64,000 bases of DNA from Phytohabitans maris. Its GTDB lineage: Bacteria; Actinomycetota; Actinomycetes; Mycobacteriales; Micromonosporaceae. The first letter of the stretch is position 1; each line of letters starts with the position of its first letter. Made by a program: the position numbers and the translations under genes. The stretch is taken from NCBI RefSeq assembly GCF_031085175.1, contig NZ_JAVHUY010000037.1, positions 1 to 64,000 on the forward strand, written 5' to 3'. This document shows positions 19,201-26,737 of the stretch, piece by piece. The notes below the pieces were generated by a model. That model was not told where the DNA came from, ran no database searches, and saw only the letters and a program-made list of their open reading frames with translations.

Positions 19201-19491
19201 CGCACGCTCGGGGTCTCGTTGACCTTCAGGCTTCTCAGCCTCCAGCTTCTGCCGCAACTCGACCGGAACGAGTGACCAGAGGAGCCCACGCAGCGCCGAC
19301 TCGATCTCTCGAGCCATATGGGCGAGCAGGTGCGAGCGAGTCCGCAGTGGCGGCGTCCCGCGCAGGATGCAGATCGCGTCACCGTACTGGTCGGCCGGCG
19401 CGCCACCCATCAACCCCAGCAACCGGTGGATCTCCCGTTCGCGAGGCTCGAACGGCACCAGCTCAAAGCTGCCCACCTCGGCTGCTGACAT
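16207..19491 (-). CDS. Very large protein of unknown function (1094 aa)
   Basis: The ATG at 19491 is preceded nine bases upstream by GAAGG. The N terminus (SFELVPFEPREREIHRLLGL, then RSHLLAHMAREIESALRGLL) looks like a conserved helical domain of large uncharacterised actinobacterial proteins. The remainder is alpha-helical and repeat-like, with recurring AA.LA..L, RLL.R and TGRL segments, and ends in a Gln-rich tail (TTQPQPQSQLNPNH). No Walker motif, nuclease motif, signal or membrane segment is visible. The codon pattern is stable throughout, so it is an intact gene. It stands alone on the minus strand. Size and composition recall single-gene defence or scaffold proteins, but that is speculation. 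Confidence 0.6.
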   Translation of the reverse strand: MSAAEVGSFELVPFEPREREIHRLLGLMGGAPADQYGDAICILRGTPPLRTRSHLLAHMAREIESALRGLLWSLVPVELRQKLEAEKPEGQRDPERALVINAICSALGFDDGDPIRSLWKKSGTWHDAAHRAALLAPRPTDADLIERWEQLGAVLKVVLRAYEGAFIRALPMIDELAAADQVTKKDVSRLLSQVPNSVPALNRFFDQATPSWFPKLREKGYFQSPAPLRPTEDGVVVYTPWPPGRYLVRMMQEPDLVQHVVEVVSRLDTDNPEASETIADVALAAPAALARPLAAKIALLLRSPAQWALPSKAIELLPKLVADGQLDEAAAILTEMLPAPVRRGASGGYIPGDLVRRLFPQMGTPGVAAVAARLAQQGDSRFEQSHSRIWWPDITSDRTFGPRDRLVTVLRDAATLVAADAGPAQVIRVLEAHSGGIFRRLALHVLLLAPEPELVSQRLTDPTLLQDRDCFVEFGQLLRAHFTGLQPEDRARITTLIDEGPTHTDDPAAIKRWKARQLARFGEVLPEAYTAKRDALVQELGEPDVNEVFEFTARKGADLAGIPLPALDDMADDALISVLTSWTPTGRGSEPGRDDLRQRIEAATIGNPRRFAALAPRFTELDPTYARGLLAGLRQATRSAPDREGSTDSVFDWEPVLAFAAASLTQPRLLPGRPEIGDSDQDPGWSWAWQELAELITDGLYSHIPTRLLDQTFTVIERLLDDPDPADSKSAEYAGGSPLETAVNSVRGNAWLALVQYAIRRHDPAAPTLAPAVRQLLSRHLDPATEPSPAIQSLYGYKINLLRELDESWTSQSIRQVFPRTTDAGIGSVAWHTYVQYGRKSPQTAALLLPLYEEHTAALAKAPEAVPSTGGSREDQPEDHLMQHLALLYRHGVIPPEADWLDQFFEHAPLHLRAQLIESIGLQLHESDPLEQDETDRLKDLWDKRLHAATQGGEPAELSGFGYWFSSGNLPDDWALAQLNQALATGATLSASDDIAERLATLAPDTLKDTVTAIAGLIDAPDRPWFITGARTAIATVLRKGLESDNPETQQLAQQTTSRLLARGHTGFTNLVERQRTTQPQPQSQLNPNHIDPT

Positions 19492-19864
19492 AGCTCGCAT
19501 CCTTCGTTGACATAGCCGCCGGGCAGTAGCCCGCAACCCATTCTGACGCAGACCGCCGTTCCAAATGACGAGACCGGCACCGAGCCGCCAAGCCCTATCA
19601 GAGGCTGCTGGCTGAGTTCTGCCCGGCCGGAGCAGACGACGCGCGATCGCCAACCGATGTCGTCTCCGACATGACCGACCTGAGCGGCAAACTATCTCGA
19701 TCATGAGGGATCCGCTATGCTGCCGCTTGGCTGCATGCGCCCGCCTGGTCCAGGCTCCGGTGACCCACACTCCCGGAACTTTGGGACAAGGGTCTCTGAC
19801 TCGCGCATCATGGTATGGCTGGTTCTACGCCCTGGCGGAGTGTGGGTCTGCTGAGGGACGGGTC

Positions 19865-20161
19865 GTGACAAGCAACCGCAGCCAGAAGCGCGCCATCCGG
19901 GCAAGGATGGCCGTGACCGGTGAGCCGTACAGCGTCGCCGCTCGTGAATTGCGCGAGCTGATCGGCAAGTCGGACGGATTGCCGAGACGCATACCAGGGG
20001 CTTATCTCGACCAGGTTCCGATCCCCAGGCGGTCGCGGCGACCACTCCGTATAGTCCGCGACGCGCAGTCGATCGCCGTACACCTTACCGGCTACTTTCG
20101 CGGATTCCGCAGGGGCCAGGAGATCGCGCATATGGCCGCCGCGGAACTGGATCAGGGCTGA
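19865..20161 (+). CDS. Small basic hypothetical protein
   Basis: 98 residues from a GTG at 19865 with GAGG eight bases upstream. The segment SQKRAIRARMAVTGEPYSVA followed by ARELRE is typical of small proteins in actinobacterial mobile elements, where a basic helix precedes a conserved TGE.Y..AAR motif; the function of that family is unknown to me. Its stop codon overlaps the next start by one base (TGATG), so it heads a three-gene operon. Confidence 0.55.
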   Translation: MTSNRSQKRAIRARMAVTGEPYSVAARELRELIGKSDGLPRRIPGAYLDQVPIPRRSRRPLRIVRDAQSIAVHLTGYFRGFRRGQEIAHMAAAELDQG

Positions 20162-20670
20162 TGGACGTTCATGACCATCGACGGCCGTCGAGGGTGAGTC
20201 GACGACGCTCCTGCGCTGACGACTCGGTGGAGCGCCCAGCTCCATCGAGCGGCACCCCGGACTTGATCTACCGGATATGGGTGACCTGGAACGGGGCGCC
20301 CACTGGCCGGTTCAGCGGCGCACTGCTCGGTCTCATGGTTGCCATGCTCGTGAGTGGCCTCGCTCTGGCCCTATCGCCCCTCGGATCACCGAGGGAGTAC
20401 TCCGGGGGTGTGCGGCCTGGCTGTTGCTCCAGACCGAAGCCCTGGTTGCCGCAGCGGGGAGCGGCGGGAGCCCGGGGCGACCGAGTGCCCGTGGAAGCTT
20501 CGGGATCTGCCGAGGAGTCGACGGACGACCGCTCGCAGTTGCGGAAGCGAGTCGACGCCCGTGCCGCTCTGGCCGCCTTTGACGGCGCGGCCGTCCGGGT
20601 CGTCATCGCGCTCGACGCCTTGTTTGTCCGGCTGGGACCATCGGTGCCGGCTGCCGGAAGTGACCGGTGA
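20161..20670 (+). CDS. Hypothetical protein with one membrane helix
   Basis: 169 residues, ATG overlapping the upstream stop and GTGA overlap with the downstream gene, which supports it as a translated middle cistron. One clear hydrophobic helix (FSGALLGLMVAMLVSGLALA) lies near residues 54-72. The middle part is Arg/Pro/Cys-rich and less convincing, so a compensated frame change cannot be excluded. The C-terminal helix (ALAAFDGAAVRVVIALDALF) precedes the coupled membrane-protein gene. No family recognised. Confidence 0.45.
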   Translation: MDVHDHRRPSRVSRRRSCADDSVERPAPSSGTPDLIYRIWVTWNGAPTGRFSGALLGLMVAMLVSGLALALSPLGSPREYSGGVRPGCCSRPKPWLPQRGAAGARGDRVPVEASGSAEESTDDRSQLRKRVDARAALAAFDGAAVRVVIALDALFVRLGPSVPAAGSDR

Positions 20671-21083
20671 GCGCCGAGCTGAGCACTCCGATCTCGCCGG
20701 CTGGGCTCGAGCTAGCCAGGCGATTGGCCACGGCGCTGCCGGCCGACGAGCTGCAGGCCGCGCTGCGAGCACTGGAGCCGGAACTGTGCCGCGAACACGA
20801 GTGGCGCCTGCGTTCGGCACAGCTCAAACACGAGGAGTCGCAGGCCAGGCGCGCGCACGTGCTGTACCTGGTTGGTTTGGGTGCCGGCTTCTTGGTCAGC
20901 ATGACCATGCTGACCGGCGCCGTCATCGTCGGCGTGCACGGTCAGCCATGGCTCGCCGCGGCGCTGTCGGGGCCGAGCGTGATCGCGTTGACGACGCTGT
21001 TCGTCCTGCGCAGGTCCGACGCCCTGGCCACCCGTGCGGCCGCGCACCGAATGCCACCGAACCCAGGTACCCCTCCCGTCTAA
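20667..21083 (+). CDS. Two-span membrane protein
   Basis: 138 residues, GTG start at 20667 inside the upstream stop (GTGA). An amphipathic, acidic N-terminal helical part (LARRLATALPADELQAALRA) precedes two membrane helices (VLYLVGLGAGFLVSMTMLTG and AALSGPSVIALTTLFVL). This cytoplasmic-helix plus two-TM design resembles DUF2335-type small membrane proteins, but I cannot confirm the family. It ends the operon that starts at 19865. Confidence 0.6.
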   Translation: MSAELSTPISPAGLELARRLATALPADELQAALRALEPELCREHEWRLRSAQLKHEESQARRAHVLYLVGLGAGFLVSMTMLTGAVIVGVHGQPWLAAALSGPSVIALTTLFVLRRSDALATRAAAHRMPPNPGTPPV

Positions 21084-21352
21084 CGAGAGGTCACCGCGCG
21101 CTGGCGGTGGACGACCATCGACTTACTGTCATAGCCGATGTGCGGATAGTGGTTTCGATGTCCGCTGCGTGGCTTGATTCGCGACCGCGGCTCTGCGACA
21201 CGGTTCTCTGCCGCTGACTGGGCGTCGCGGCGTGTGTCTGACGTGCGGAAGAGGTCGACGCGCGGTCGTCCGAATTTGGGACGGTCTACGATCACGTGGC
21301 TGCGCCTGGGCGCACTACTCGTCTACGGTCGGCGGCTCTTGGAAGGAGACCT

Positions 21353-21766
21353 GTGGGCGACAACGGTTCGCCGCCGCGTGTGCTGCGTGATGCTGGCGAG
21401 GATGACAGTGACGTCTACGTGGTGGGCGTCCGCGAGACCACGGATGCCGAGTCCTGGTCGTTGTTGTTCATGGAGTGCTACGACGCCGACGACGAGCAAG
21501 AGATCGAGCTTGGAATGGACACGTACTGCCTGGTGGTCGGCCCGGGCCAGGCTACCCACTATGGCGGAGTGCGCGAGTGCGAGATCAGGGGCCGCGAGTT
21601 GCGGCTCGTGCTCGCCGAAGACGCGGCAGACGGGTTGGGCCTGCCGGTCGAGCAGCGTTTCGTCTTGGACCTGCCAGCCCACCAACTGGATCTGCTTGGT
21701 CGGGGCCTGCTCAGGGTGCTGACCTCTGGCAGGCGTGATGCCGTCCCACGCCGGCTGGACGTCTGA
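21353..21766 (+). CDS. Imm10-like immunity family protein
   Basis: 137 residues. GTG at 21353 with AAGGAG four bases upstream. The core ELGMDTYCLVVGPGQATHYG followed by GVRECEI matches the signature of the Imm10 family, whose members usually protect against polymorphic toxins encoded next door. The length and the ESWSLLFMECYDADDEQE entry to that motif also fit. No toxin gene is adjacent: downstream is the integrase/intron relic. It may be an orphan immunity gene or have another role. Confidence 0.55.
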   Translation: MGDNGSPPRVLRDAGEDDSDVYVVGVRETTDAESWSLLFMECYDADDEQEIELGMDTYCLVVGPGQATHYGGVRECEIRGRELRLVLAEDAADGLGLPVEQRFVLDLPAHQLDLLGRGLLRVLTSGRRDAVPRRLDV

Positions 21767-21778
21767 TGCTGACCGCAT

Positions 21779-22441
21779 GTGCCGCTGCTGGGTCGCTACC
21801 GCGGCCAGACCCGGATCCATACCGAGTCCGATCTTCGGGTCTTCCTGCGCTGGTGCACCGCCATGGAACTCGGCCCGCTCACTGCGGTCCGCGCCGACAT
21901 TGAGCGGTACGTGGCGCTGGTCGCAGGACGTCCGCTGCTACCAGCCCTCGACCGTTCGCGGCGGCTGTCGGTCGTGGTCGGTTTCTACCGGGTCTGCGTG
22001 GTCGACCAGATCTTGCCGCACTCACCCGCTGCCTACGTTCGCGACAGCGGTCGCTTCCTGCCGTATTTCTCCTGGACCAAGATCCGGCGGCACAAGATGG
22101 TCGCGGGAACGGCGTCTCCGGACGACCCGACCATGACCCATTACTGGGCCGACCGTCGCAGGAAGCACCAACGCACGCTGCTGAGCGCGCAAGCCTATCG
22201 GCGTCTGTGGGCTCAACGGGGCCGATGCCCCGCGTGCGGAGGAATGCTCTTGTATGCCAACGAGCCACCGGACTCGCTCCGCGAGTGGGAACGGTGGCTG
22301 CGGACAACGATGATGGGGATCGGCAGAGGTTGGATCACCACAGCGAAAGTTGGCTCGCCGCCGGAAATCCGCCTGACTCACTCGTTCTGCCGGACACGGT
22401 TCCCAAGCAATCGGCAGAACGGCCAGAACCAGTCAGCGTGA
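21779..22441 (+). pseudogene. Chimeric relic: integrase N-terminus joined to group II intron maturase C-terminus
   Basis: One open frame, two origins. Codons 1-95 (PLLGRYRGQTRIHTESDLRV, SRRLSVVVGFYRVCVVDQIL) are the N-terminal SAM-like core-binding domain of a tyrosine recombinase. From about 22065 onward the sequence (GRFLPYFSWTKIRRHKMVAG, SPDDPTMTHYWADRRRKHQR, LWAQRGRCPACGGMLLYANE) is the C-terminal maturase/endonuclease-side region of actinobacterial group II intron proteins, with CPAC resembling a zinc pair. The reverse-transcriptase domain and the integrase catalytic domain are both missing. The fusion is in frame but neither activity is expected. Intron domain V-VI follows at once. Confidence 0.65.
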
Positions 22442-22459
22442 CGCCTTAAGGATCTGCTT

Positions 22460-22534
22460 GAGCCGTGTGCCGCGATGAGTGGCACGCACGGTTCTAAGGG
22501 GGATCGGCGGGGCAACCCGCCGGTCCTACCCGAC
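22460..22534 (+). ncRNA. Group II intron domains V and VI (3' end)
   Basis: 22460-22494 folds as intron domain V: GAGCCGTG pairs with CACGGTTC across a two-base bulge, with TGCC/GGCA closing a short loop and the catalytic AGC near the start. 22499-22526 forms domain VI: an 11-bp hairpin GGATCGGCGGG/CCCGCCGGTCC with loop GCAA, followed by TACCCGAC ending at 22534. A22528, just past the stem, is the likely branch point. Only the 3' end of the intron survives, after a maturase C-terminus. Confidence 0.75.
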
Positions 22535-22829
22535 CGAACGCCGGCGGCCGAAAGGCAGCAGGAACACCCGGTGCACGGCTGACCTTCACCAGCTGCCGGG
22601 GGCCAAGTGGCCGGATACGAGCGCGTGCCCGGCCCGAAAGGGAGCTGACGTGGGCCAGGTGAGCCGGTGAAGCAACGATGGCCATGGAGCCTTAACCGAA
22701 GGGCATGTTGGACGCCACGCTGGAGCAGACGCCGACCGCGGACGCCGCGGTGGGCGATGCTGGTGTGGTGAACGGACCGGAGGGCGAGGTTGTCGACTGG
22801 CAGGCCGTGGACTGACGGGCGGTCGAGGA

Positions 22830-23134
22830 CAGCGTACGGCGTCTGCGTCAACGGATCTTCACGGCGTCGGTCGCGGAAGAGCTCGCGGATTTCGCGAGGA
22901 TCCTGATGGCCGCGAACGCTGTGGACGAACCTCGTTCCGGGTCGTACCAGTCGATCGCCTTGGCCAGGCTGAGCCGCGCAACCTGCTCCAGGTCGTCGAG
23001 CGGCTCGCCCCGGCCCCGGTACCGTGCGCGAGCCGGGATGCCAGCGGCAGGCCCTGCGCGATCAGGCGATCCCGAGGCGCACCATGAGCGGCCGCCTCGT
23101 CGAGGTTGGGTTGTGTCGTCTCCTCGTCCACCAA
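22830..23134 (-). pseudogene. SigB/SigF-type sigma factor relic
   Basis: Three frames each carry part of sigma region 2: RDRLIAQGLPLASRLA (start side), then YRGRGEPLDDLEQVARLSLA with KAIDWYDPERGS, then EIRELFRDRR. The order and spacing match the RNA-polymerase core-binding and -10 recognition part of SigB/SigF-family factors, but two frameshifts separate the pieces, and regions 3 and 4 are absent. It is a decayed fragment. Confidence 0.6.
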
Positions 23135-23244
23135 TGTGGCTCAAGCTTCGACGACAACGGTCTGCGGAAACGTCTACCCAGGTCATGCTGCAAAGCTGTG
23201 CACAGGGTCACTCCGCGTGGTCGCTTACCACCTCTTCGGATCGA

Positions 23245-23424
23245 CTGGGCTGGACGAGCCCACCGACCACCTGGACCTACCCGCTTCGAGCAGTTGGAGT
23301 CAGCGCTGGCCGCTTACCCCGGCACGGTCCTGCTGGTCACCCATGACCGGCGGATGCTGGACACGTTACTCACCACACGCGCCTCGTGGTTGCCGCGGGG
23401 CAGGTCACAGAACACTGACCGGTT
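23245..23424 (+). pseudogene. ABC-F type ATPase 3'-end relic
   Basis: One frame reads LDEPTDHLDLPA (Walker B and D-loop of ABC-F proteins); after a frameshift the next frame reads EQLESALAAYPGTVLLVTHD then RRMLDT (the H-switch region). The end, after another shift, reads like VVAAGQVTEH. Everything before the Walker B motif is missing. It is a relic of an antibiotic-resistance or translation-factor type ABC-F gene. Confidence 0.55.
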
Positions 23425-23432
23425 TGCGTCGA

Positions 23433-24590
23433 CTATCGACGGCCGACGAGGTCGCGCCCGATGATTTCCTTCATGATCTCGTTGGCGCCGCCGAAGATGC
23501 GCTGGACGCGGGCGTCCTGGTAGGCCCGGCCAACCGGGAACTCCAGCATGTAGCCGTAACCGCCGTGCAGTTGTAGGCAGCGGTCGATGACGCGGTTCTG
23601 CATCTCCGACGCGAACAGCTTGGCCTTGGCGGCGTCCACGATGGACAGCTCGCCTTCGCCGTGGGCGAGGATTGCCTGGTCGACATAGGCACGGGTCACG
23701 TCGATCTCGGTCACCATCGAGGCCAGCTCGAAGCGGGTGTTCTGGAAGTCGGCGATTGGCTGGCCGAAGGCGTGGCGCTCGTTGGTGTAGGCGACGGTGT
23801 CGGCGAGTACGGCAGTGGCGGCCGCGACCGCGTGGGCGGCGATGGACAGCCGTTCGAGCGGGAGTAGGCTGGCCAGCTGCTTGAGGCCGCCGCCGAGCTC
23901 GCCCAGGACGTTTTCGTCCGGCACGAACACGTCGTCATAGAAGAGTTCCGCCGTGTCCTGGGCGTGCAGGCCGATCTTGTCGAGCCTGCGCCCCCGGGCG
24001 AAGCCCGGCATGTCGCGCTCCACGATCAAAAGGCTGAAGCCGCGGCTGCCGCCTTCGGGCGCGGTGCGCACGACCGTGATTACCAGGTCGGCGTTGATGC
24101 CGCTGGTGATGAATGTCTTGGCGCCGTTGACGATCCAGCCGCCGTCGACCTCCCGGCCGGAGGTGCGTAGGGCGCGCAGGTCGCTGCCGGTGCCGGGCTC
24201 GGTCATCGCGATGGCGCCGATGCGCTCGCCGGACGCCATCGACGGCAGCCAGCGCTGCTTCTGTGCGGCGGTGCCCAGGGCCCTGATGTAGGGGATCGCG
24301 ATGTCGTCCTGGAGTGAGAAGCTCGACGCCAGCGCGGTGGCGTGAACCTTGGCGAGCTCCTCCAGCACGATGTTGCGGTACCGGTAGTCCCCGTGCTGCC
24401 CGGCGCCGCCGTACTCCTCGGGCGTGCTGAGGCCGATGACCCCCTGCTTGCCGGCGGCCAGCCACACGTCGCGGTCGATGAGGCGGTCGCGGTCCCAGCG
24501 CTGCAGATTGCCGACCACGGCCCGGGTCACGAACTCGCGCACGACCTCGCGGAACTGCTCATGGTCGGCGGTGTAGAGGTTGCGTTTCAT
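23433..24590 (-). CDS. Acyl-CoA dehydrogenase
   Basis: 385 residues. The ATG at 24590 has AAGG seven bases upstream and overlaps the end of the upstream dehydrogenase gene by 32 bases. Flavoprotein introducing a trans-2 double bond into acyl-CoA. Signature stretches: IAMTEPGTGSDLRAL (flavin/substrate loop), GAKTFITSG, RHAFGQPIADFQNTRFELAS, LQLHGGYGYMLEFPVGRAYQ, and the C-terminal RVQRIFGGANEIMKEIIGRD, which holds the region of the usual catalytic Glu. Length and motif order match short/medium or branched-chain dehydrogenases. It is the last gene of the four-gene minus-strand operon starting with thiolase. Confidence 0.9.
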   Translation of the reverse strand: MKRNLYTADHEQFREVVREFVTRAVVGNLQRWDRDRLIDRDVWLAAGKQGVIGLSTPEEYGGAGQHGDYRYRNIVLEELAKVHATALASSFSLQDDIAIPYIRALGTAAQKQRWLPSMASGERIGAIAMTEPGTGSDLRALRTSGREVDGGWIVNGAKTFITSGINADLVITVVRTAPEGGSRGFSLLIVERDMPGFARGRRLDKIGLHAQDTAELFYDDVFVPDENVLGELGGGLKQLASLLPLERLSIAAHAVAAATAVLADTVAYTNERHAFGQPIADFQNTRFELASMVTEIDVTRAYVDQAILAHGEGELSIVDAAKAKLFASEMQNRVIDRCLQLHGGYGYMLEFPVGRAYQDARVQRIFGGANEIMKEIIGRDLVGRR

Positions 24591-25830
24591 GAGGCATCCT
24601 TCCGGTGAGGGTGACGTCGAGGTCGAACAGGGGCGTCGTCTTGAGCTCCGAGCGGGCCACCGTGCGGGCGTGTATCTCGTCCGGGCCGTCGAAGATCCGC
24701 ATCGCCCGGTGCCAACCCCACATGGCGGCGAGTGGCACGTCGTCACTGACCCCGGCGGCGCCGTGCACCTGGATGGCCCGGTCGATGACCTGGGTGACCA
24801 CCCGCGGCACGATCAGCTTGACCATGGAGATCTGGGCGGCGGCCGCCTTGTTGCCGGCCAGGTCGATCGTCCTGGCCGCGGCCTGGCACAGCAGCCGGCC
24901 CTGATCGATGGCGACCCGCGACTCGGCGATGTCGCGCTGGATCGACTCGCGCTCGATGAGCGGACCGCCGAATGCGACCCGCTGCCTGGCTCGCCGGATC
25001 AGCATAGCCAGGGCACGCTCGGCCGCGCCGAGTGCTCGCATGCAGTGGTGGATCCGGCCGGGCCCGAGGCGCGCCTGGGCCATAGCGAAGCCGTCGCCCT
25101 CCCGGCCGAGCAGGTGCGTCGCCGGCACGCGGACCCGCTCGAAGCTCGCCTCGCAGCGGCCGTGCTGGTCATGCCGTCCGAAGACGGGCAGGTCGCGGTG
25201 GACGACGATGCCCGGGGTACCGGCGGGGACCAGGACCATCGACTGCTGCCGGTGGGCGGGCGCCCCCGGGTCGGTCTTGCCCATCACGACGAGGAGTTCG
25301 CAGCGGGGGTCGGCCAGGCCGCTGATCCACCACTTGCGGCCGTCGATCACATAGTCGTCGCCGTCGCGGCGGATGGCGGTGGTGATGTTGGTGGCGTCAC
25401 TGCTGGCCACGTCGGGCTCGGTCATCGCGAAAGCCGACCGGATCCGCCCGTCGAGCAATGGTTCGAGCCAGCGCTCGCGCTGCTCGGGGGTGGCGAAGAG
25501 GTGCAGCAGCTCCATGTTGCCGGTGTCCGGCGCCTGGCCGTTGATCGCCTCCGGTGCCAGTTCCGGGCTCCAGCCCGACAGCTCGGCGATGGCCGCGTAG
25601 TCAAGCTGATCGATGCCAGAGGTTGCGGGCAGGAACAGGTTCCATAGGCCGCGCCGTTTGGCCTCCCGCTTGAGTTCCTCGACCACCGGCGGCACGCTGT
25701 GGTCGTGTTCGCCGTGCTCGGCCCGGTGGTCGTGGTAGGCCCGCTCGGCGGGGAAGACACAGTCGCGCATGAAGTCCACCATGGACGCACACAGCTCGGC
25801 GCCGCGCGGCGAAAGCCGGAGGTCAGTCAC
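24559..25830 (-). CDS. ACAD10/11-type acyl-CoA dehydrogenase
   Basis: 423 residues, GTG at 25830 overlapping the crotonase stop by eight bases. Compared with the neighbouring dehydrogenase it carries the marks of the ACAD10/11 subgroup: AINGQAPDTGNMELLHLFAT, LLDGRIRSAFAMTEPDVASS followed by DATNI, GGPLIERESIQRDIAESRVA, IQVHGAAGVSDDVPLAAMWG. Human ACAD11 fuses such a domain to an aminoglycoside-phosphotransferase-like kinase that prepares 4-hydroxyacyl-CoAs; here a separate kinase of that family lies at 49143-50162. Same operon as thiolase, crotonase and the second dehydrogenase. Subgroup assignment is from remembered motifs and should be confirmed by a tree. Confidence 0.85.
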   Translation of the reverse strand: MTDLRLSPRGAELCASMVDFMRDCVFPAERAYHDHRAEHGEHDHSVPPVVEELKREAKRRGLWNLFLPATSGIDQLDYAAIAELSGWSPELAPEAINGQAPDTGNMELLHLFATPEQRERWLEPLLDGRIRSAFAMTEPDVASSDATNITTAIRRDGDDYVIDGRKWWISGLADPRCELLVVMGKTDPGAPAHRQQSMVLVPAGTPGIVVHRDLPVFGRHDQHGRCEASFERVRVPATHLLGREGDGFAMAQARLGPGRIHHCMRALGAAERALAMLIRRARQRVAFGGPLIERESIQRDIAESRVAIDQGRLLCQAAARTIDLAGNKAAAAQISMVKLIVPRVVTQVIDRAIQVHGAAGVSDDVPLAAMWGWHRAMRIFDGPDEIHARTVARSELKTTPLFDLDVTLTGRMPHETQPLHRRP

Positions 25831-26737
25831 GCCGGGCCCCCGGCGGGGTGAAGGTCCGGCCGTCCGGCAGGACCGGCGGCAGGTGGCGGGAGACGCGGTC
25901 CGTGAAGGCCGGTTCGCGCTTGTGCAGGAACGCGGCGATGCCCTCGCCGGCATCGTCGCTTATCCCGCGCAGGTTCAGCGCGTGGGTCTCCATCTCGTGC
26001 GCGGTCATCGGGTGGTCGACGGTCAGCATCTGCCACAGCAGTCGCCGGGTCAGCGCCGCTGACACCGGCGCGGCGTGCCGTGCGATCTCGTCGGCCAGGC
26101 CCAGGGCGGCGGTCAGCACCTCGCCGGCCGGGTGCAGGCTGCGCACCAGCCCGCCGGCCAGAGCCTCGCCGGCGTCGAACACCCGACCGGTCAGCATCCA
26201 CTCCATCGCCTGCCACATCGGCACCACGCGGGGCAGGAACCACGACGAGCACGACTCCGGCACCAGCCCGCGGCGGGTGAACGGGAATCCGACCTTGGCG
26301 TCTTCGGCCAGGATCCGGATGTCGCACGGCAGCGTCATGGTGATGCCGACACCGATCGCGTGCCCGTTGACGGCGGCGATCACCGGCTTGAGCGACTCGA
26401 AGATGCGCAGCACCACCCGGCCGCCGCCGTCGCGCCGTACCGGCAGTGCGTGCCCCGGCAGCTCGAACTGGGTATCGGCTGGGGCGTCGGGACTGGTCCG
26501 CCAGGTCTCGAACGTGCCGCCGCCGGACTCTCCGGGGGTGAGGTCCATGCCGGCGCAGAAGGCCCGCCCGGCGCCGGTGAGGATCACCGCCCGGACGGCG
26601 TCGTCGGCGTCCGACCGGTGGAAGCACTCGATCAGCTCCGCCTCCATCCGGTCGGTGAACGCGTTGAGCGACGCCGGCCGGTCGAGCGTGACAATCGCGA
26701 CGTGGTCGGACACCTCGTAGCGAACGTGACCGTCCAT
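25823..26737 (-). CDS. Enoyl-CoA hydratase/isomerase (crotonase)
   Basis: 304 residues; ATG at 26737 overlaps the thiolase stop codon by one base. Crotonase fold: VAIVTLDRPASLNAF, the CoA/oxyanion motif AGRAFCAGMDL, then IAAVNGHAIGVGITMTLPCD and the second oxyanion glycine region. The C-terminal helix (FLHKREPAFTDR) is typical. The active-site acid of true hydratases is hard to place: the usual E..G loop reads FTRRGLVPESCSSW, so the exact reaction (hydration, isomerisation or hydrolysis) is uncertain. Part of the thiolase operon. Confidence 0.85.
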   Translation of the reverse strand: MDGHVRYEVSDHVAIVTLDRPASLNAFTDRMEAELIECFHRSDADDAVRAVILTGAGRAFCAGMDLTPGESGGGTFETWRTSPDAPADTQFELPGHALPVRRDGGGRVVLRIFESLKPVIAAVNGHAIGVGITMTLPCDIRILAEDAKVGFPFTRRGLVPESCSSWFLPRVVPMWQAMEWMLTGRVFDAGEALAGGLVRSLHPAGEVLTAALGLADEIARHAAPVSAALTRRLLWQMLTVDHPMTAHEMETHALNLRGISDDAGEGIAAFLHKREPAFTDRVSRHLPPVLPDGRTFTPPGARRD

